From Chamaea fasciata (lineage: Eukaryota; Chordata; Aves; Passeriformes; Sylviidae): a stretch of DNA of 64,000 nucleotides. Each line of letters opens with the position of its first letter. The first letter of the stretch is position 1. The notes below the pieces were generated by a model, which was given only the letters and a program-made list of their open reading frames with translations, ran no database searches and was not told the origin of the DNA. This document shows, piece after piece, positions 43,746 through 55,945 of this stretch. Made by a program: the position numbers and the translations under genes. The DNA lies in the NCBI GenBank assembly GCA_029207755.1, contig JARCOQ010000224.1, forward strand, positions 1 through 64,000, given 5' to 3'.

Positions 43746-46080
43746 GGCTAGGCGCTGTTTCCTAGCTCTCCACAAGCAGAGAAGCTGTTTGCAGCACGGA
43801 AAGTGCTTCTCTTAGCCTGGGAAGCGAGAAAGCGTTTTTTGGCCGCGCCTAGTTCTCTCGGAGGCTGCACGCTGCAGGCTGGCTGGGAACATCGGCTAGG
43901 CGCTGTTTCCGAGCTCTGCACAAGCAGAGAAGCTGTTTGCAGCACGGAAAGTGCTTCTCTTAGCCTGGGAAGCAAGAAAGCGCCTTTTGGCCGTGCCTAG
44001 TGCTTTCTCGGCGTTTAGCAGCAGGCTGCTCCGAACAGCACCTAGGCGCGTTTTCCAAGCTCTCCACAAGCAGAGAAGCTGTTTGCAGCACGGTAAGTGC
44101 TTCTCTTAGCCTGGGAAGCGAGAAAGCGCCTTTTGGCCGCGCCTAGTGCTCTCGGAGGCTGCACGCTGCAGGCTGGCTGTGAGCAGCGGCTAGGCGCTGT
44201 TTCCGAGCTCTCCACAAGCAGAGAAGCTGTTTGCAGCACGGAAAGTGCTTCTCTTAGCCTGGGAAGCGAGAAAGCGCCTTTTGGCCACGCCTAGTGCTCT
44301 CGGAAGCTGCACGCTGCAGGCTGGCTGGGAACAGCGGCTAGGCGCTGTTTCCGAGCTCTCCACAAGCAGAGAAGCTGTTTGCAGCACGGAAAGTGCTTCT
44401 CTTAGCCTGGGAAGCGAGAAAGCGCCTTTTGGCCGTGCCTAGTGCTTTGTTCGTCGGTACGCAGCATGCTGGCTGCGAACAGCGGCTAGGCGCGGTTTCC
44501 GAGCTCTCCACAACCAGAGAAGCTGTTTGCAGCACGGAAAGTGCTTCTCTTATCCTGGGAAGCGAGGAAAGCGCCTTTTGGCCGCGCCTAGTGCTCTCGC
44601 AGGCTGCACGCTGCAGGCTGGCTGCGAACAGCGGCTAGGGGCTGTTTCCGAGCTCTCCACAAGCAGAGAAGCTGTTTGCAGCACGGAAAGTGCTTCTCTC
44701 ATCCTGAGAAGCGAGAAAGCGCCTTTTGGCCACACATAGTGCTCTCGGAGGCTGCACGCTGCAGGCTGGCTGGGAACAGCGGCTAGGCGCTGTTTCCGAG
44801 CTTTCCACAAGCAGAGAAGCTGTTTGCAGCACGGAAAGTGCTTCTCTTAGCCTGGGAAGCTAGAAAGCCCCTTTTGGCCGCGCCTAGTTCTCTCGGAGGC
44901 TGCACGCTGCTGGCTGGCTGCGAAGCGCGGCTAGGCGCTGTTTCCGAGCTCTCCACAAGCAGAGAACCTGTTTGCAGCACGGAAAGTGCTTCTCTTAGCC
45001 TGGGAAGCGAGAAAGCGCCTTTTGGCCGCGCCTAGTGCTCTCGGAGGCTGCACGCTGAGGGCTGACTGGGAATAGCGGCCTGGTGCTGTTTCCGAGCACT
45101 CCACAAGTAGAGAAGCTGTTTGCAGCACGGAAAGTGCTTCTCTTATCCTGGGAAGCGAGAAAGCGCCTTTTGGCCGCGCCTAGTGCTCTCGGAGGCTGCA
45201 CGCTGCAGGCTGGCTTCGAACAACGGCTAGGCGCTGTTTCCAAGCTCTCCATAAGCAGAGAAGCTGTTTGCAGCACGGAAAGTGCTTCTCTTAGCCTGGG
45301 AAGCAAGAAAGCCCCTTTTGGCCGCGCCTAGTTCTCTCGGAGGCTGCACGCTGCAGGCTGGCTGGGAACAGCGGCTAGGCGCTGTTTTCGAGCTCTCCAC
45401 AAGCAGAGAAGCTGTTTGCAGCACGGAAAGTGCTTCTCTTAGCCTGGGAAGCGAGAAAGCGCCTTCTGGCCGCGCCTAGTGCTCTCGGAGGCTGCACGCT
45501 GCAGTCTGCCTGGGAATAGCGGCTAGGCGGTGTTTCCGAGCTCTCCACAAGCAGAGAAGCTGTTTGCAGCACGGAAAGTGCTTCTCTTATCCTGGGAAGC
45601 GAGAAAGCGCCTTTTGGCCTCGCCTAGTGCTCTCGGAGGCTGCACGCTGCAGGCTGGCTGTGAGCAGCGGCTAGGCGCGGTTTCCGAGCTCTCCACAAGC
45701 AGAGAAGCTGTTTACAGCACGGAAAGTGCTTCTCTTAGCCTGGGAAGCGAGAAAGCGCCTTTTGGCCACGCCTAGTGCTCTCGGAAGCTGCACGCTGCAG
45801 GCTGGCTGGGAACAGCGGCTAGGCGCTGTTTCCGAGCTCTCCACAAGCAGAGAAGCTGTTTGCAGCACGGAAAGTGCTTCTCTTAGCCTGGGAAGCGAGA
45901 AAGCGCCTTTTGGCCGTGCCTAGTGCTTTGTTCGTCGGTACGCAGCATGCTGGCTGCGAACAGCGGCTAGGCGCGGTTTCCGAGCTCTCCACAACCAGAG
46001 AAGCTGTTTGCAGCACGGAAAGTGCTTCTCTTATCCTGGGAAGCGAGAAAGAGCCTTTTGGCCGCGCCTAGTGCTCTCGC
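43745..46080 (+). repeat. Array segment 15: blocks shared with 21.3, 28.3 and 31.5 kb
   Basis: 43.75-44.1 kb corresponds to 21.26-21.6 kb. 44.1-44.5 kb corresponds to 31.39-31.8 kb (offset 12710). 44.6-45.25 kb corresponds to 28.23-28.85 kb (offset 16407). One extra G (GCGAGGAAAGC) lies near 44566. A TTTACAGCACGG core variant occurs at 45713. Confidence 0.78.
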
Positions 46081-48480
46081 AGGCTGCACGCTGCAGGCTG
46101 GCTGGGAACAGCGGCTAGGCGCTGTTTCCGAGCTCTCCACAAGCAGAGAAGCTGTTTGCAGCACGGAAAGTGCTTCTCTCATCCTGAGAAGCGAGAAAGC
46201 GCCTTTTGGCCACACATAGTGCTCTCGGAGGCTGCACGCTGCAGGCTGGCTGGGAACAGCGGCTAGGCGCTGTTTCCGAGCTTTCCACAAGCAGAGAAGC
46301 TGTTTGCAGCACGGAAAGTGCTTCTCTTAGCCTGGGAAGCTAGAAAGCCCCTTTTGGCCGCGCCTAGTTCTCTCGGAGGCTGCACGCTGCTGGCTGGCTG
46401 CGAACAGCGGCTAGGCGCTGTTTCCGAGCTCTCCACAAGCAGAGAACCTGTTTGCAGCACGGAAAGTGCTTCTCTTAGCCTGGGAAGCGAGAAAGCGCCT
46501 TTTGGCCGCGCCTAGTGCTCTCGGAGGCTGCACGCTGCCGGCTGGCTGGGAACAGCGGCTAGGTGCTGTTTCCGAGCTCACCACAAGCAGAGAAGCTGTT
46601 TGCAGCACGGAAAGTGCTTCTCTTATCCTGGGAAGCGAGAAAGCGCCTTTTGGCCGCGCCTAGTGCTTTGTCCGGCGGTACGCTGCAGGCTGGCTGGGAA
46701 CAGCGGCTAGGTGCTGTTTCCGAGCTCTCCACAAGCAGAGAAGCTGTTTGCAGCACGGAAAGTGCTTCTCTTAGCCTGGGAAGCGAGAAAGCGCCTTTTG
46801 GCCGTGCCTAGTGCTCTCGGAGGCTGCACGCTGCAGGCTGGCTGCGAGCAGCGGCTAGGCGCGGTTTCCGAGCTCTCCACAAGCAGAGAAGCTGTTTGCA
46901 GCACGGAAAGTGCTTCTCTTATTCTGGGAAGCAAGAAAGCCCCTTTTGGCCGCGCCTAGTGCTTTCTCGGCGTTTCGCAGAAGGCTGGCTGCGAACAGCA
47001 GCTAGGCGCGTTTTCCAAGCTTTCCACAAGCAGAGAAGCTGTTTGCAGCACGGAAAGTGCTTCTCTTAGCCTGGGAAGCGAGAAAGCGCCTTTTGGCCGT
47101 GCCTAGTGCTTTTTCCGATGTTTCGCTGCAGGCTGGCTGGGAACAGGGGCTGGGAGCTGTTTCCGAGCTCTCCACAAGCAGAGAAGCTGTTTGCACCACG
47201 GAAAGTGCTTCTCTTAGCCTGGGAAGCAAGAAAGCGCCTTTTGGCCGTGCCTAGTGCTTTGCCGGCGTTTAGCAGCAGGCTGCTGCGAACAGCACCTAGG
47301 CGCGTTTTCCATACTCTCCACAAACAGAGAAGCTGTTTGCAGCACGGAAAGTGCTTCTCTTAGCCTGGGAAGCGAGAAAGCGCCTTTTGGCCGCGCCTAG
47401 AGCTCTCGCAGGCTGCACGCTGCAGTCTTGCTAGGAACAGCGGCTAGGCGCTGTTTCCGAGCTCTCCACAAGCAGAGAAGCTGTTTGCAGCACGGAAAGT
47501 GCTTCTCTTAGCCTGGGAAGCGTGAAAGTGTTTTTTGGCCGCGCCTAGTTCTCTCGGAGGCTGCACGCTGCAGGCTGGCTGGGAACAGCGGCTAGGCGCT
47601 GTTTCCGAGCTCTCCACAAGCAGAGAAGCTGTTTGCAGCAAGGAAAGTGCTTCTCTTAGCCTGGAAAGCGAGAAAGCGCCTTTTGGCCGCGCCTCGTGCC
47701 CTCGGAGGCTGCACGCTGCAGGCTGACTGGGAATAGCGGCTAGGTGCTGTTTCAGGGCTCTCCACAAGCAGAGAAGCTGTTTGCAGCACGGAAAGTGCTT
47801 CTCTTATCCTGGGAAGCGAGAAAGCGCCTTTTGGCCGCGCCTAGTGCTCTCGGAGGCTGCACGCTGCAGGCTGGCTACGAGCAGTGGCTAGGCGCGGTTT
47901 CGGAGCTCTCCATAAGCAGAGAAGCTGTTTGCAGCACGGAAAGTGCTTCTCTTATCCTGGGAAGCGAGAAAGCGCCTTTTGTCCGCGCCTAGTGCTCTCG
48001 GAGGCTGCACGCTGCAGGCTGGCTGCGAACAGCGGCTAGGCGCTGTTTCCGAGCTCTGCACAAGCAGAGAAGCTGTTTGCAGCACGGAAAGTGCTTCTCT
48101 TAGCCTGGGAAGCAAGAAAGCGCCTTTTGGCCGTGCCTAGTGCTTTCTCGGCGTTTAGCAGCAGGCTGCTCCGAACAGCAGCTAGGCGCGTTTTCCAAGC
48201 TCTCCACAAGCAGAGAAGCTGTTTGCAGCACGGTAAGTGCTTCTCTTAGCCTGGGAAGCGAGAAAGCGCCTTTTGGCCGCGCCTAGTGCTTTGTCCGGCG
48301 GTACGCAGCAGGCTGGCTGCGAACAGCGGCTAGGGGCTGTTTCCGAGCTCTCCACAAGCAGAGAAGGTGTTTGCAGCGCGGAAAGTGCTTCTCTTAGCCT
48401 GGGAAGCGAGAAAGCGTTTTTTTTGCCGCGCCTAGTGCTCTCGGAGGCTGCACGCTGCAGGCTGGCTGGGAACAGCGGCT
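46080..48480 (+). repeat. 2.4 kb block S, copy 1 of the 3399-bp period
   Basis: Matches 49480-51879 at a constant 3399 bp, equal to 23 monomers with one of 147 bp and two of 146 bp. Private markers shared by both copies include GCGTGAAAGTGTTTTTTGG (near 47520), CAGCAAGG or CCGCAAGG, CCTCGTGCCC and TTTCAGGGCTC. I saw scattered differences such as CAGGGGCTGGG against CAGCGGCTGGG and eight against seven T's near 48417. Confidence 0.86.
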
Positions 48481-49480
48481 AGGCGCTGTTTCCGAGCTCT
48501 CCACAAGCAGAGAAGCTGTTTGCAGCACGGAAAGTGCTTCTCTTAGCCTGGGAAGCGAGAAAGCGCCTTTTGGCCGCGGCTAGTGCGTTCGGAGGCTGCA
48601 CGCTGCAGGCTGACTGGGAATAGCGGCTAGGTGCTGTTTCCGAGCTCTCCACAAGCAGAGAAGCTGTTTGCAGCACGGAAAGTGCTTCTCTTAGCCTGGA
48701 AAGCGAGAAAGCGCCTTTTGGCCGCGCCTAGTGCTCTCGGAGGCTGCACGCTGCAGGCTGGCTGCGAGTAGTGGCTAGGCGCGGTTTCGGAGCTCTCCAT
48801 AAGCCGAGAAGCTGTTTGCAGCACGGGAAGTGCTTCTCTTAGACTTGGAAGCGAGAAAGCCCCTTTTGGCTTTGCCTAGTGCTCACGGAGGCTGCACGCT
48901 GTAGGCTGGCTGTGAGCAGCGGCTAGGCGTTGTTTCCGAACTCTCCACGAGCAGAGAACCTCTTTGCAGCACGGAAAGTGCTTCTCTTAGCCTAGGAAGC
49001 GAGAAAGCGCCTTTTGGCCACTCCTAGTGCTCTCGGAAGCTGCACGCTGCAAGCTGGCTGGGAACAGCGGCTAGGCGAGTTTACGAGCTCTCCCCAAGCA
49101 GAGAAGCTGTTTGCAGCACGGTAAGTGCTTCTCTTAGCCTGGGAAGCGAGAAAGCGCCTTTTGTCCGCGCCTAGTGCTTTGTCCGGCGGTACGCAGCAGG
49201 CTGGCTGCGAACAGCGGCTAGGGGCTGTTTCCGAGCTCTCCACAAGCAGAGAAGCTGTTTGCAGCACGGAAAGTGCTTCTCTCAGCCTGGGAAGCGAGAA
49301 AGCGTTTTTTTGCCGCGCCTAGTGCTCCCGGAGGCTGCACGCTGCAGGCTCGCTGGGAACAGCGGCTAGGGGCTGTTTCCGAGCTTTCCACAAGCAGAGA
49401 AGCTGTTTGCAGCACGGAAAGTGCTTCTCTTAGCCTGGGAAGCGAGAAAGCGCATTTTGGCCGCGCCTAGAGCTCTCGCA
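48480..49480 (+). repeat. Module M, copy 4 (between the two S blocks)
   Basis: Matches 42.71-43.71 kb at offset 5766. It sits exactly between the two S blocks, so S plus M together form the 3399-bp unit. Downstream of the second S there is no M; the array changes to the 52-kb monomer set. Confidence 0.84.
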
Positions 49481-51879
49481 GGCTGCACGCTGCAGGCTGG
49501 CTGGGAACAGCGGCTAGGCGCTGTTTCCGAGCTCTCCACAAGCAGAGAAGCTGTTTGCAGCACGGAAAGTGCTTCTCTCATCCTGAGAAGCGAGAAAGCG
49601 CCTTTTGGCCACACATAGTGCTCTCGGAGGCTGCACGCTGCAGGCTGGCTGGGAACAGCGGCTAGGCGCTGTTTCCGAGCTTTCCACAAGCAGAGAAGCT
49701 GTTTGCAGCACGGAAAGTGCTTCTCTTAGCCTGGGAAGCTAGAAAGCCCCTTTTGGCCGCGCCTAGTTCTCTCGGAGGCTGCACGCTGCTGGCTGGCTGC
49801 GAACAGCGGCTAGGCGCTGTTTCCGAGCTCTCCACAAGCAGAGAACCTGTTTGCAGCACGGAAAGTGCTTCTCTTAGCCTGGGAAGCGAGAAAGCGCCTT
49901 TTGGCCGCGCCTAGTGCTCTCGGAGGCTGCACGCTGCCGGCTGGCTGGGAACAGCGGCTAGGTGCTGTTTCCGAGCTCACCACAAGCAGAGAAGCTGTTT
50001 GCAGCACGGAAAGTGCTTCTCTTATCCTGGGAAGCGAGAAAGCGCCTTTTGGCCGCGCCTAGTGCTTTGTCCGGCGGTACGCTGCAGGCTGGCTGGGAAC
50101 AGCGGCTAGGTGCTGTTTCCGAGCTCTCCACAAGCAGAGAAGCTGTTTGCAGCACGGAAAGTGCTTCTCTTAGCCTGGGAAGCGAGAAAGCGCCTTTTGG
50201 CCGTGCCTAGTGCTCTCGGAGGCTGCACGCTGCAGGCTGGCTGCGAGCAGCGGCTAGGCGCGGTTTCCGAGCTCTCCACAAGCAGAGAAGCTGTTTGCAG
50301 CACGGAAAGTGCTTCTCTTATTCTGGGAAGCAAGAAAGCCCCTTTTGGCCGCGCCTAGTGCTTTCTCGGCGTTTCGCAGAAGGCTGGCTGCGAACAGCAG
50401 CTAGGCGCGTTTTCCAAGCTTTCCACAAGCAGAGAAGCTGTTTGCAGCACGGAAAGTGCTTCTCTTAGCCTGGGAAGCGAGAAAGCGCCTTTTGGCCGTG
50501 CCTAGTGCTTTTTCCGATGTTTCGCTGCAGGCTGGCTGGGAACAGCGGCTGGGAGCTGTTTCCGAGCTCTCCACAAGCAGAGAAGCTGTTTGCACCACGG
50601 AAAGTGCTTCTCTTAGCCTGGGAAGCAAGAAAGCGCCTTTTGGCCGTGCCTAGTGCTTTGCCGGCGTTTAGCAGCAGGCTGCTGCGAACAGCACCTAGGC
50701 GCGTTTTCCATACTCTCCACAAACAGAGAACCTGTTTGCAGCACGGAAAGTGCTTCTCTTAGCCTGGGAAGCGAGAAAGCGCCTTTTGGCCGCGCCTAGA
50801 GCTCTCGCAGGCTGCACGCTGCAGTCTTGCTAGGAACAGCGGCTAGGCGCTGTTTCCGAGCTCTCCACAAGCAGAGAAGCTGTTTGCAGCACGGAAAGTG
50901 CTTCTCTTAGCCTGGGAAGCGTGAAAGTGTTTTTTGGCCGCGCCTAGTTCTCTCGGAGGCTGCACGCTGCAGGCTGGCTGGGAACAGCGGCTAGGCGCTG
51001 TTTCCGAGCTCTCCACAAGCAGAGAAGCTGTTTGCCGCAAGGAAAGTGCTTCTCTTAGCCTGGGAAGCGAGAAAGCGCCTTTTGGCCGCGCCTCGTGCCC
51101 TCGGAGGCTGCACGCTGCAGGCTGACTGGGAATAGCGGCTAGGTGCTGTTTCAGGGCTCTCCACAAGCAGAGAAGCTGTTTGCAGCACGGAAAGTGCTTC
51201 TCTTATCCTGGGAAGCGAGAAAGCGCCTTTTGGCCGCGCCTAGTGCTCTCGGAGGCTGCACGCTGCAGGCTGGCTACGAGCAGTGGCTAGGCGCGGTTTC
51301 GGAGCTCTCCATAAGCAGAGAAGCTGTTTGCAGCACGGAAAGTGCTTCTCTTATCCTGGGAAGCGAGAAAGCGCCTTTTGTCCGCGCCTAGTGCTCTCGG
51401 AGGCTGCACGCTGCAGGCTGGCTGCGAACAGCGGCTAGGCGCTGTTTCCGAGCTCTGCACAAGCAGAGAAGCTGTTTGCAGCACGGAAAGTGCTTCTCTT
51501 AGCCTGGGAAGCAAGAAAGCGCCTTTTGGCCGTGCCTAGTGCTTTCTCGGCGTTTAGCAGCAGGCTGCTCCGAACAGCAGCTAGGCGCGTTTTCCAAGCT
51601 CTCCACAAGCAGAGAAGCTGTTTGCAGCACGGTAAGTGCTTCTCTTAGCCTGGGAAGCGAGAAAGCGCCTTTTGGCCGCGCCTAGTGCTTTGTCCGGCGG
51701 TACGCAGCAGGCTGGCTGCGAACAGCGGCTAGGGGCTGTTTCCGAGCTCTCCACAAGCAGAGAAGGTGTTTGCAGCGCGGAAAGTGCTTCTCTTAGCCTG
51801 GGAAGCGAGAAAGCGTTTTTTTGCCGCGCCTAGTGCTCTCGGAGGCTGCACGCTGCAGGCTGGCTGGGAACAGCGGCTA
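49480..51879 (+). repeat. 2.4 kb block S, copy 2 of the 3399-bp period
   Basis: Partner of 46080-48480. It ends in a seven-T linker monomer near 51815, after which GGCTAGGGGC replaces GGCTAGGCGC and the match stops. Confidence 0.86.
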
Positions 51880-54800
51880 GGGGCTGTTTCCGAGCTTTCC
51901 ACATGCAGAGAAGCTGTTTGCAGCACGGAAAGTGCTTCTCTTATCCTGAGAAGCGAGAAAGCGCCTTTTGGCCACACCTAGTGCTCTCGGAGGCTGCACG
52001 CTGCAGGCTGGCTGCGAACAGTGCCTAGGCGCGGTTTCCGAGCTCTCCACAAGCAGAGAAGCTGTTTGCAGCACGGAAAGTGCTCCTCTTAGCCTGGGAA
52101 GCGAGAAAGCGTTTTTTTGCCCCGCCTAGTGCTCTCGGAGGCTGCACGCTGCAGGCTGGCTGGCAACAGCGGCTAGGCGCTGTTTCCGAGCTTTCCACAA
52201 GCAGAGAAGCTGTTTGCAGCACGGAAAGTGCTTCTCTTAGCCTGGGAAGCGAGAAAGCGCCTTTTGGCCGTGCCTAGTGCTTTCTCCCGCGTTTCGCAGC
52301 AGGCTGGCTGCGAACAGCGGCTAGGCGCGGTTTCCGAGCTCTCCACAAGCAGAGAAGCTGTTTGCAGCACGGAAAGTGCTTCTCTTAGCCTGGGAAGCGA
52401 GAAAGCGCCTTTTGGCCGCGCCTAGTGCTCTCGGAGGCTGCACGCTGCAGGCTGGCTGTGAGCAGCGCCTAGGCGCGGTTTCCGAACTCTCCACAAGCAG
52501 AGAAGCTGTTTGCAGCACGGAAAGTGCTTCTCTTAGCCTGAGAACCAAGAAAGCGCCTTTTGGCCGTGCTTAGTGCTTTCTCGCCGTTTAGCAGCATGCT
52601 GCTGCGAGCAGTGGCTAGGCGCGGTTTCCTAGCTCTCCACAAGCAGAGAAGCTGTTTGCAGCACGGAAAGTGCTTCTCTTAGCCTGGGAAGCGAGAAAGC
52701 GCCTTTTGGCCGCGCGTAGTGCTTTGTCCGGCGGTACCCAGCAGGCTGGCTGCGAACAGAGGCTAGGGGCAGTTTCCGAGCTCTCCACAAGCAGAGAAGC
52801 TTTTTGCAGCACGGAAAGTGCTTCTCTTAGCCTGGGAAGCGAGAAAGCGCCTTTTGGCCGCGCCTAGTGCTCTCGCAGGCTGCTCGCTGCAGGCTGGCTG
52901 GGAACAGCGGCTAGGCGCTGTTTCGGAGCTCTACACAAGCAGAGAAGCTGTTTGCAGCACGGAAAGTGCTTCTCTTATCCTGAGAAGCGAGAAAGCGCCT
53001 TTTGGCCACACCTAGTGCTCTCGGAGGCTGCACGCTGCAGGCTGGCTGCGAACAGTGCCTAGGCGCGGTTTCCGAGCTCTCCAAAAGCAGAGAAGCTGTT
53101 TGCAGCACGGAAAGTGCTCCTCTTAGCCTGGGAAGCGAGAAAGCGTTTTTTTGCCCCGCCTAGTGCTCCCGGAGGCTGCACGCTGCAGGCTGGCTGGCAA
53201 CAGCGGCTAGGCGCTGTTTCCGAGCTTTCCACAAGCAGAGAAGCTGTTTGCAGCACGGAAAGTGCTTCTCTTAGCCTGGGAAGCGAGAAAGCGCCTTTTG
53301 GCCGTGCCTAGTGCTTTCTCCCGCGTTTCGCAGCAGGCTGGCTGCGAACAGCGGCTAGGCGCAGTTTCCGAGCTTTCCACAAGCAGAGAAGCTGTTTGCA
53401 GCACGGAAAGTGCTTCTCTTATCCTGAGAAGCGAGAAAGCGCCTTTTGGCCACACCTAGTGCTCTCGGAGGCTGCACGCTGCAGGCTGGCTGGCAACAGC
53501 GGCTAGGCGCTGTTTCCGAGCTTTCCACAAGCAGAGAAGCTGTTTGCAGCACGGTAAGTGCTTCTCTTAGCCTGGGAAGCGAGAAAGCGCCTTTTGGCCG
53601 CGCCTAGTGCTTTGTCCGGCGGTACGCAGCAGGCTGGCTGCGAACAGCGGCTAGGGTCTGTTTCCGAGCTTTCCACAAGCAGAGAAGCTGTTTGCAGCAC
53701 GGAAAGTGCTTCTCTTCTCCTGAGAAGCGAGAAAGCGCCTTTTGGTCACACCTAGTGCTCTCGGAGGCTGCACGCTTCAGGCTGGCTGCGAACAGTGCCT
53801 AGGCGCGGTTTCCGAGCTCTCCACAAGCAGAGAAGCTGTTTGCAGCACGGAAAGTGCTCCTCTTAGCCTGGGAAGCGAGAAAGCGTTTTTTTGCCTCGCC
53901 TTGTGCTCTCGGAGGCTGCACGCTGCAGGCTGGCTGGCAACAGCGGCTAGGCGCTGTTTCCGAGCTTTCCACAAGCAGAGAAGCTGTTTGCAGCACGGAA
54001 AGTGCTTCTCTTAGCCTGGGAAGCGAGAAAGCGCCTTTTGGCCGTGCCTAGTGCTTTCTCCCGCGTTTCGCAGCAGGCTGGCTGCGAACAGCGGCTAGGC
54101 GCGGTTTCCGAGCTCTCCACAAGCAGAGAAGCTGTTTGCAGCACGGAAAGTGCTTCTCTTAGCCTGGGAAGCGAGAAAGCGCCTTTTGGCCGCGCCTAGT
54201 GCTCTCGGAGGCTGCACGCTGCAGGCTGGCTGTGAGCAGCGCCTAGGCGCGGTTTCCGAACTCTCCACAAGCAGAGAAGCTGTTTGCAGCACGGAAAGTG
54301 CTTCTCTTAGCCTGAGAACCAAGAAAGCGCCTTTTGGCCGTGCTTAGTGCTTTCTCGGCGTTTAGCAGCATGCTGCTGCGAACAGCAGCTAGGCGCGTTT
54401 TCCAAGCTCTCCACAAGCAGAGAAGCTGTTTGCAGCACGGAAAGTGCTTCTCTTATCCTGGGAAGCGAGAAAGCGCCTTTTGGCCGCGCCTAGTGCTCTC
54501 GGAGGCTGCACGCTGCAGGCTGGCTGTGAGCAGCGCCTAGGCGCGGTTTCCGAACTCTCCACAAGCAGAGAAGCTGTTTGCAGCACGGAAAGCGCTTCTC
54601 TTAGCCTGAGAAGCAAGAAAGCGCCTTTTGGCCGCGCGTAGTGCTTTGTCCGGCGGTACCCAGCAGGCTGGCTGCGAACAGAGGCTAGGGGCAGTTTCCG
54701 AGCTCTCCACAAGCAGAGAAGCTTTTTGCAGCACGGAAAGTGCTTCTCTTATCCTGAGAAGCGAGAAAGCGCCTTTTGGCCACACCTAGTGCTCTCGGAA

Positions 54801-54910
54801 GCTGCACGCTGCAGGCTGGCTGCGAACAGTGCCTAGGCGCGGTTTCCGAGCTCTCCACAAGCAGAGAAGCTGTTTGCAGCACGGAAAGTGCTCCTCTTAG
54901 CCTGGGAAGC
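51880..54910 (+). repeat. Array segment 17: local set with 1034- and 1774-bp periods
   Basis: Monomers distinctive of this region are AGTGCTCCTCTTAG cores, seven-T linkers with TTGCCCCGCC, class Q cassettes, CACACCTAG linkers and GGCAACAGCGG ends. They recur at 1034 bp (52.03 to 53.06 and 53.80 to 54.83 kb; 7 monomers minus 2) and at 1774 bp (52.03 to 53.80 and 53.06 to 54.83 kb; 12 monomers minus 2). A CGCGCGTAGTGC class H relative with GTACCCAGCAGG is at 52.7 and 54.65 kb and again at 63.8 kb. Confidence 0.8.
52177..52324 (+). repeat. Monomer class Q: TCTCCCGCGTTTCGCAGC cassette (52-57 kb only)
   Basis: It has a GGCCGTGCCTAG or GGCCGTGCATAG linker and TTTCTCCCGCGTTTCGCAGC followed by AGGCTGGCTGCGAACAGCGG. 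Copies lie at 53.3, 54.05, 55.1 and 56.1 kb; a TTTCTCCGGCTTTTCGCAGC relative lies at 57.3 kb. I did not see it elsewhere in the window. It contains TTCGCAGCAGGCTGG, 8 of 9 CENP-B core positions. It looks intermediate between the G/C cassette family and full-length 148-bp monomers. Confidence 0.75.
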
Positions 54911-55945
54911 GAGAAAGCGTTTTTTTGCCCCGCCTAGTGCTCCCGGAGGCTGCACGCTGCAGGCTGGCTGGCAACAGCGGCTAGGCGCTGTTTCCGAGCT
55001 TTCCACAAGCAGAGAAGCTGTTTGCAGCACGGAAAGTGCTTCTCTTAGCCTGGGAAGCGAGAAAGCGCCTTTTGGCCGTGCATAGTGCTTTCTCCCGCGT
55101 TTCGCAGCAGGCTGGCTGCGAACAGCGGCTAGGCGCGGTTTCCGAGCTCTCCACAAGCAGAGAAGCTGTTTGCAGCACGGAAAGTGCTTCTCTTATCCTG
55201 AGAAGCGAGAAAGCGCCTTTTGGCCACACCTAGTGCTCTCGGAGGCTGCTCGCTGCAGGCTGGCTGCGAGCAGCGTCTAGGCGCGGTTTCCGAGCTCTCC
55301 ACAAGCAGAGAAGCTGTTTGCAGCACGGAAAGTGCTTCTCTTAGCCTGGGAAGCGAGAAAGCGCCTTTTGGCCGCGCCTAGTGCTTTGTCCGGCGGAACG
55401 CTGCAGACTGGCTGGGAACAGCGGCTAGGCGCTGTTTCCGAGCTCTCCACAAGCAGAGAAGCTGTTTGCAGCACGGAAAGTGCTTCTCTTAGCCTGGGAA
55501 GCGAGAAAGCGCCTTTTGGCCGCGCCTAGTCCTCTCGGAGGCTGCACGCTGCAGGCTGCCTGTGAGCAGCGCCTAGGCGCGGTTTCCGAACTCTCTACAA
55601 GCAGAGAAGCTGTTTGCAGCACGGAAAGTGCTTCTCTTAGCCTGAGAACCAAGAAAGCGCCTTTTGGCCGTGCCTAGTGCTTTCTCGGCGTTTCGCAGCA
55701 GGCTGGCTGCGAAGAGCAGCTATGCGCGGTTTCCAAGCTCTCCACAAGCAGAGAAGCTGTTTGCAGCACGGAAAGTGCTTCTCTTATCCTGGGAAGCGAG
55801 AAAGCGCCTTTTGGCCGCGCCTAGTGCTCTCGCAGGCTGCACGGTGCAGGCTGGCTGGGATCAGCGGCTGGGCGCTGTTTCGGAGCTCTCCACAAGCAGA
55901 GAAGCTGTTTGCAGCACGGAAAGTGCTTCTCTTAGCCTGGGAAGC
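54911..55945 (+). repeat. 7-monomer tandem duplication (1035 bp), copy 1
   Basis: Begins at a seven-T/CCCC linker and runs through class Q, a CACACC monomer, a CTGCTCGCTGCAGG monomer, TCCGGCGGAACGCTGCAG, TCCTCTCGG and GCGAAGAGCAGCTATGCG. It is followed directly by its copy at offset 1035 (seven monomers minus one base). Confidence 0.85.
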
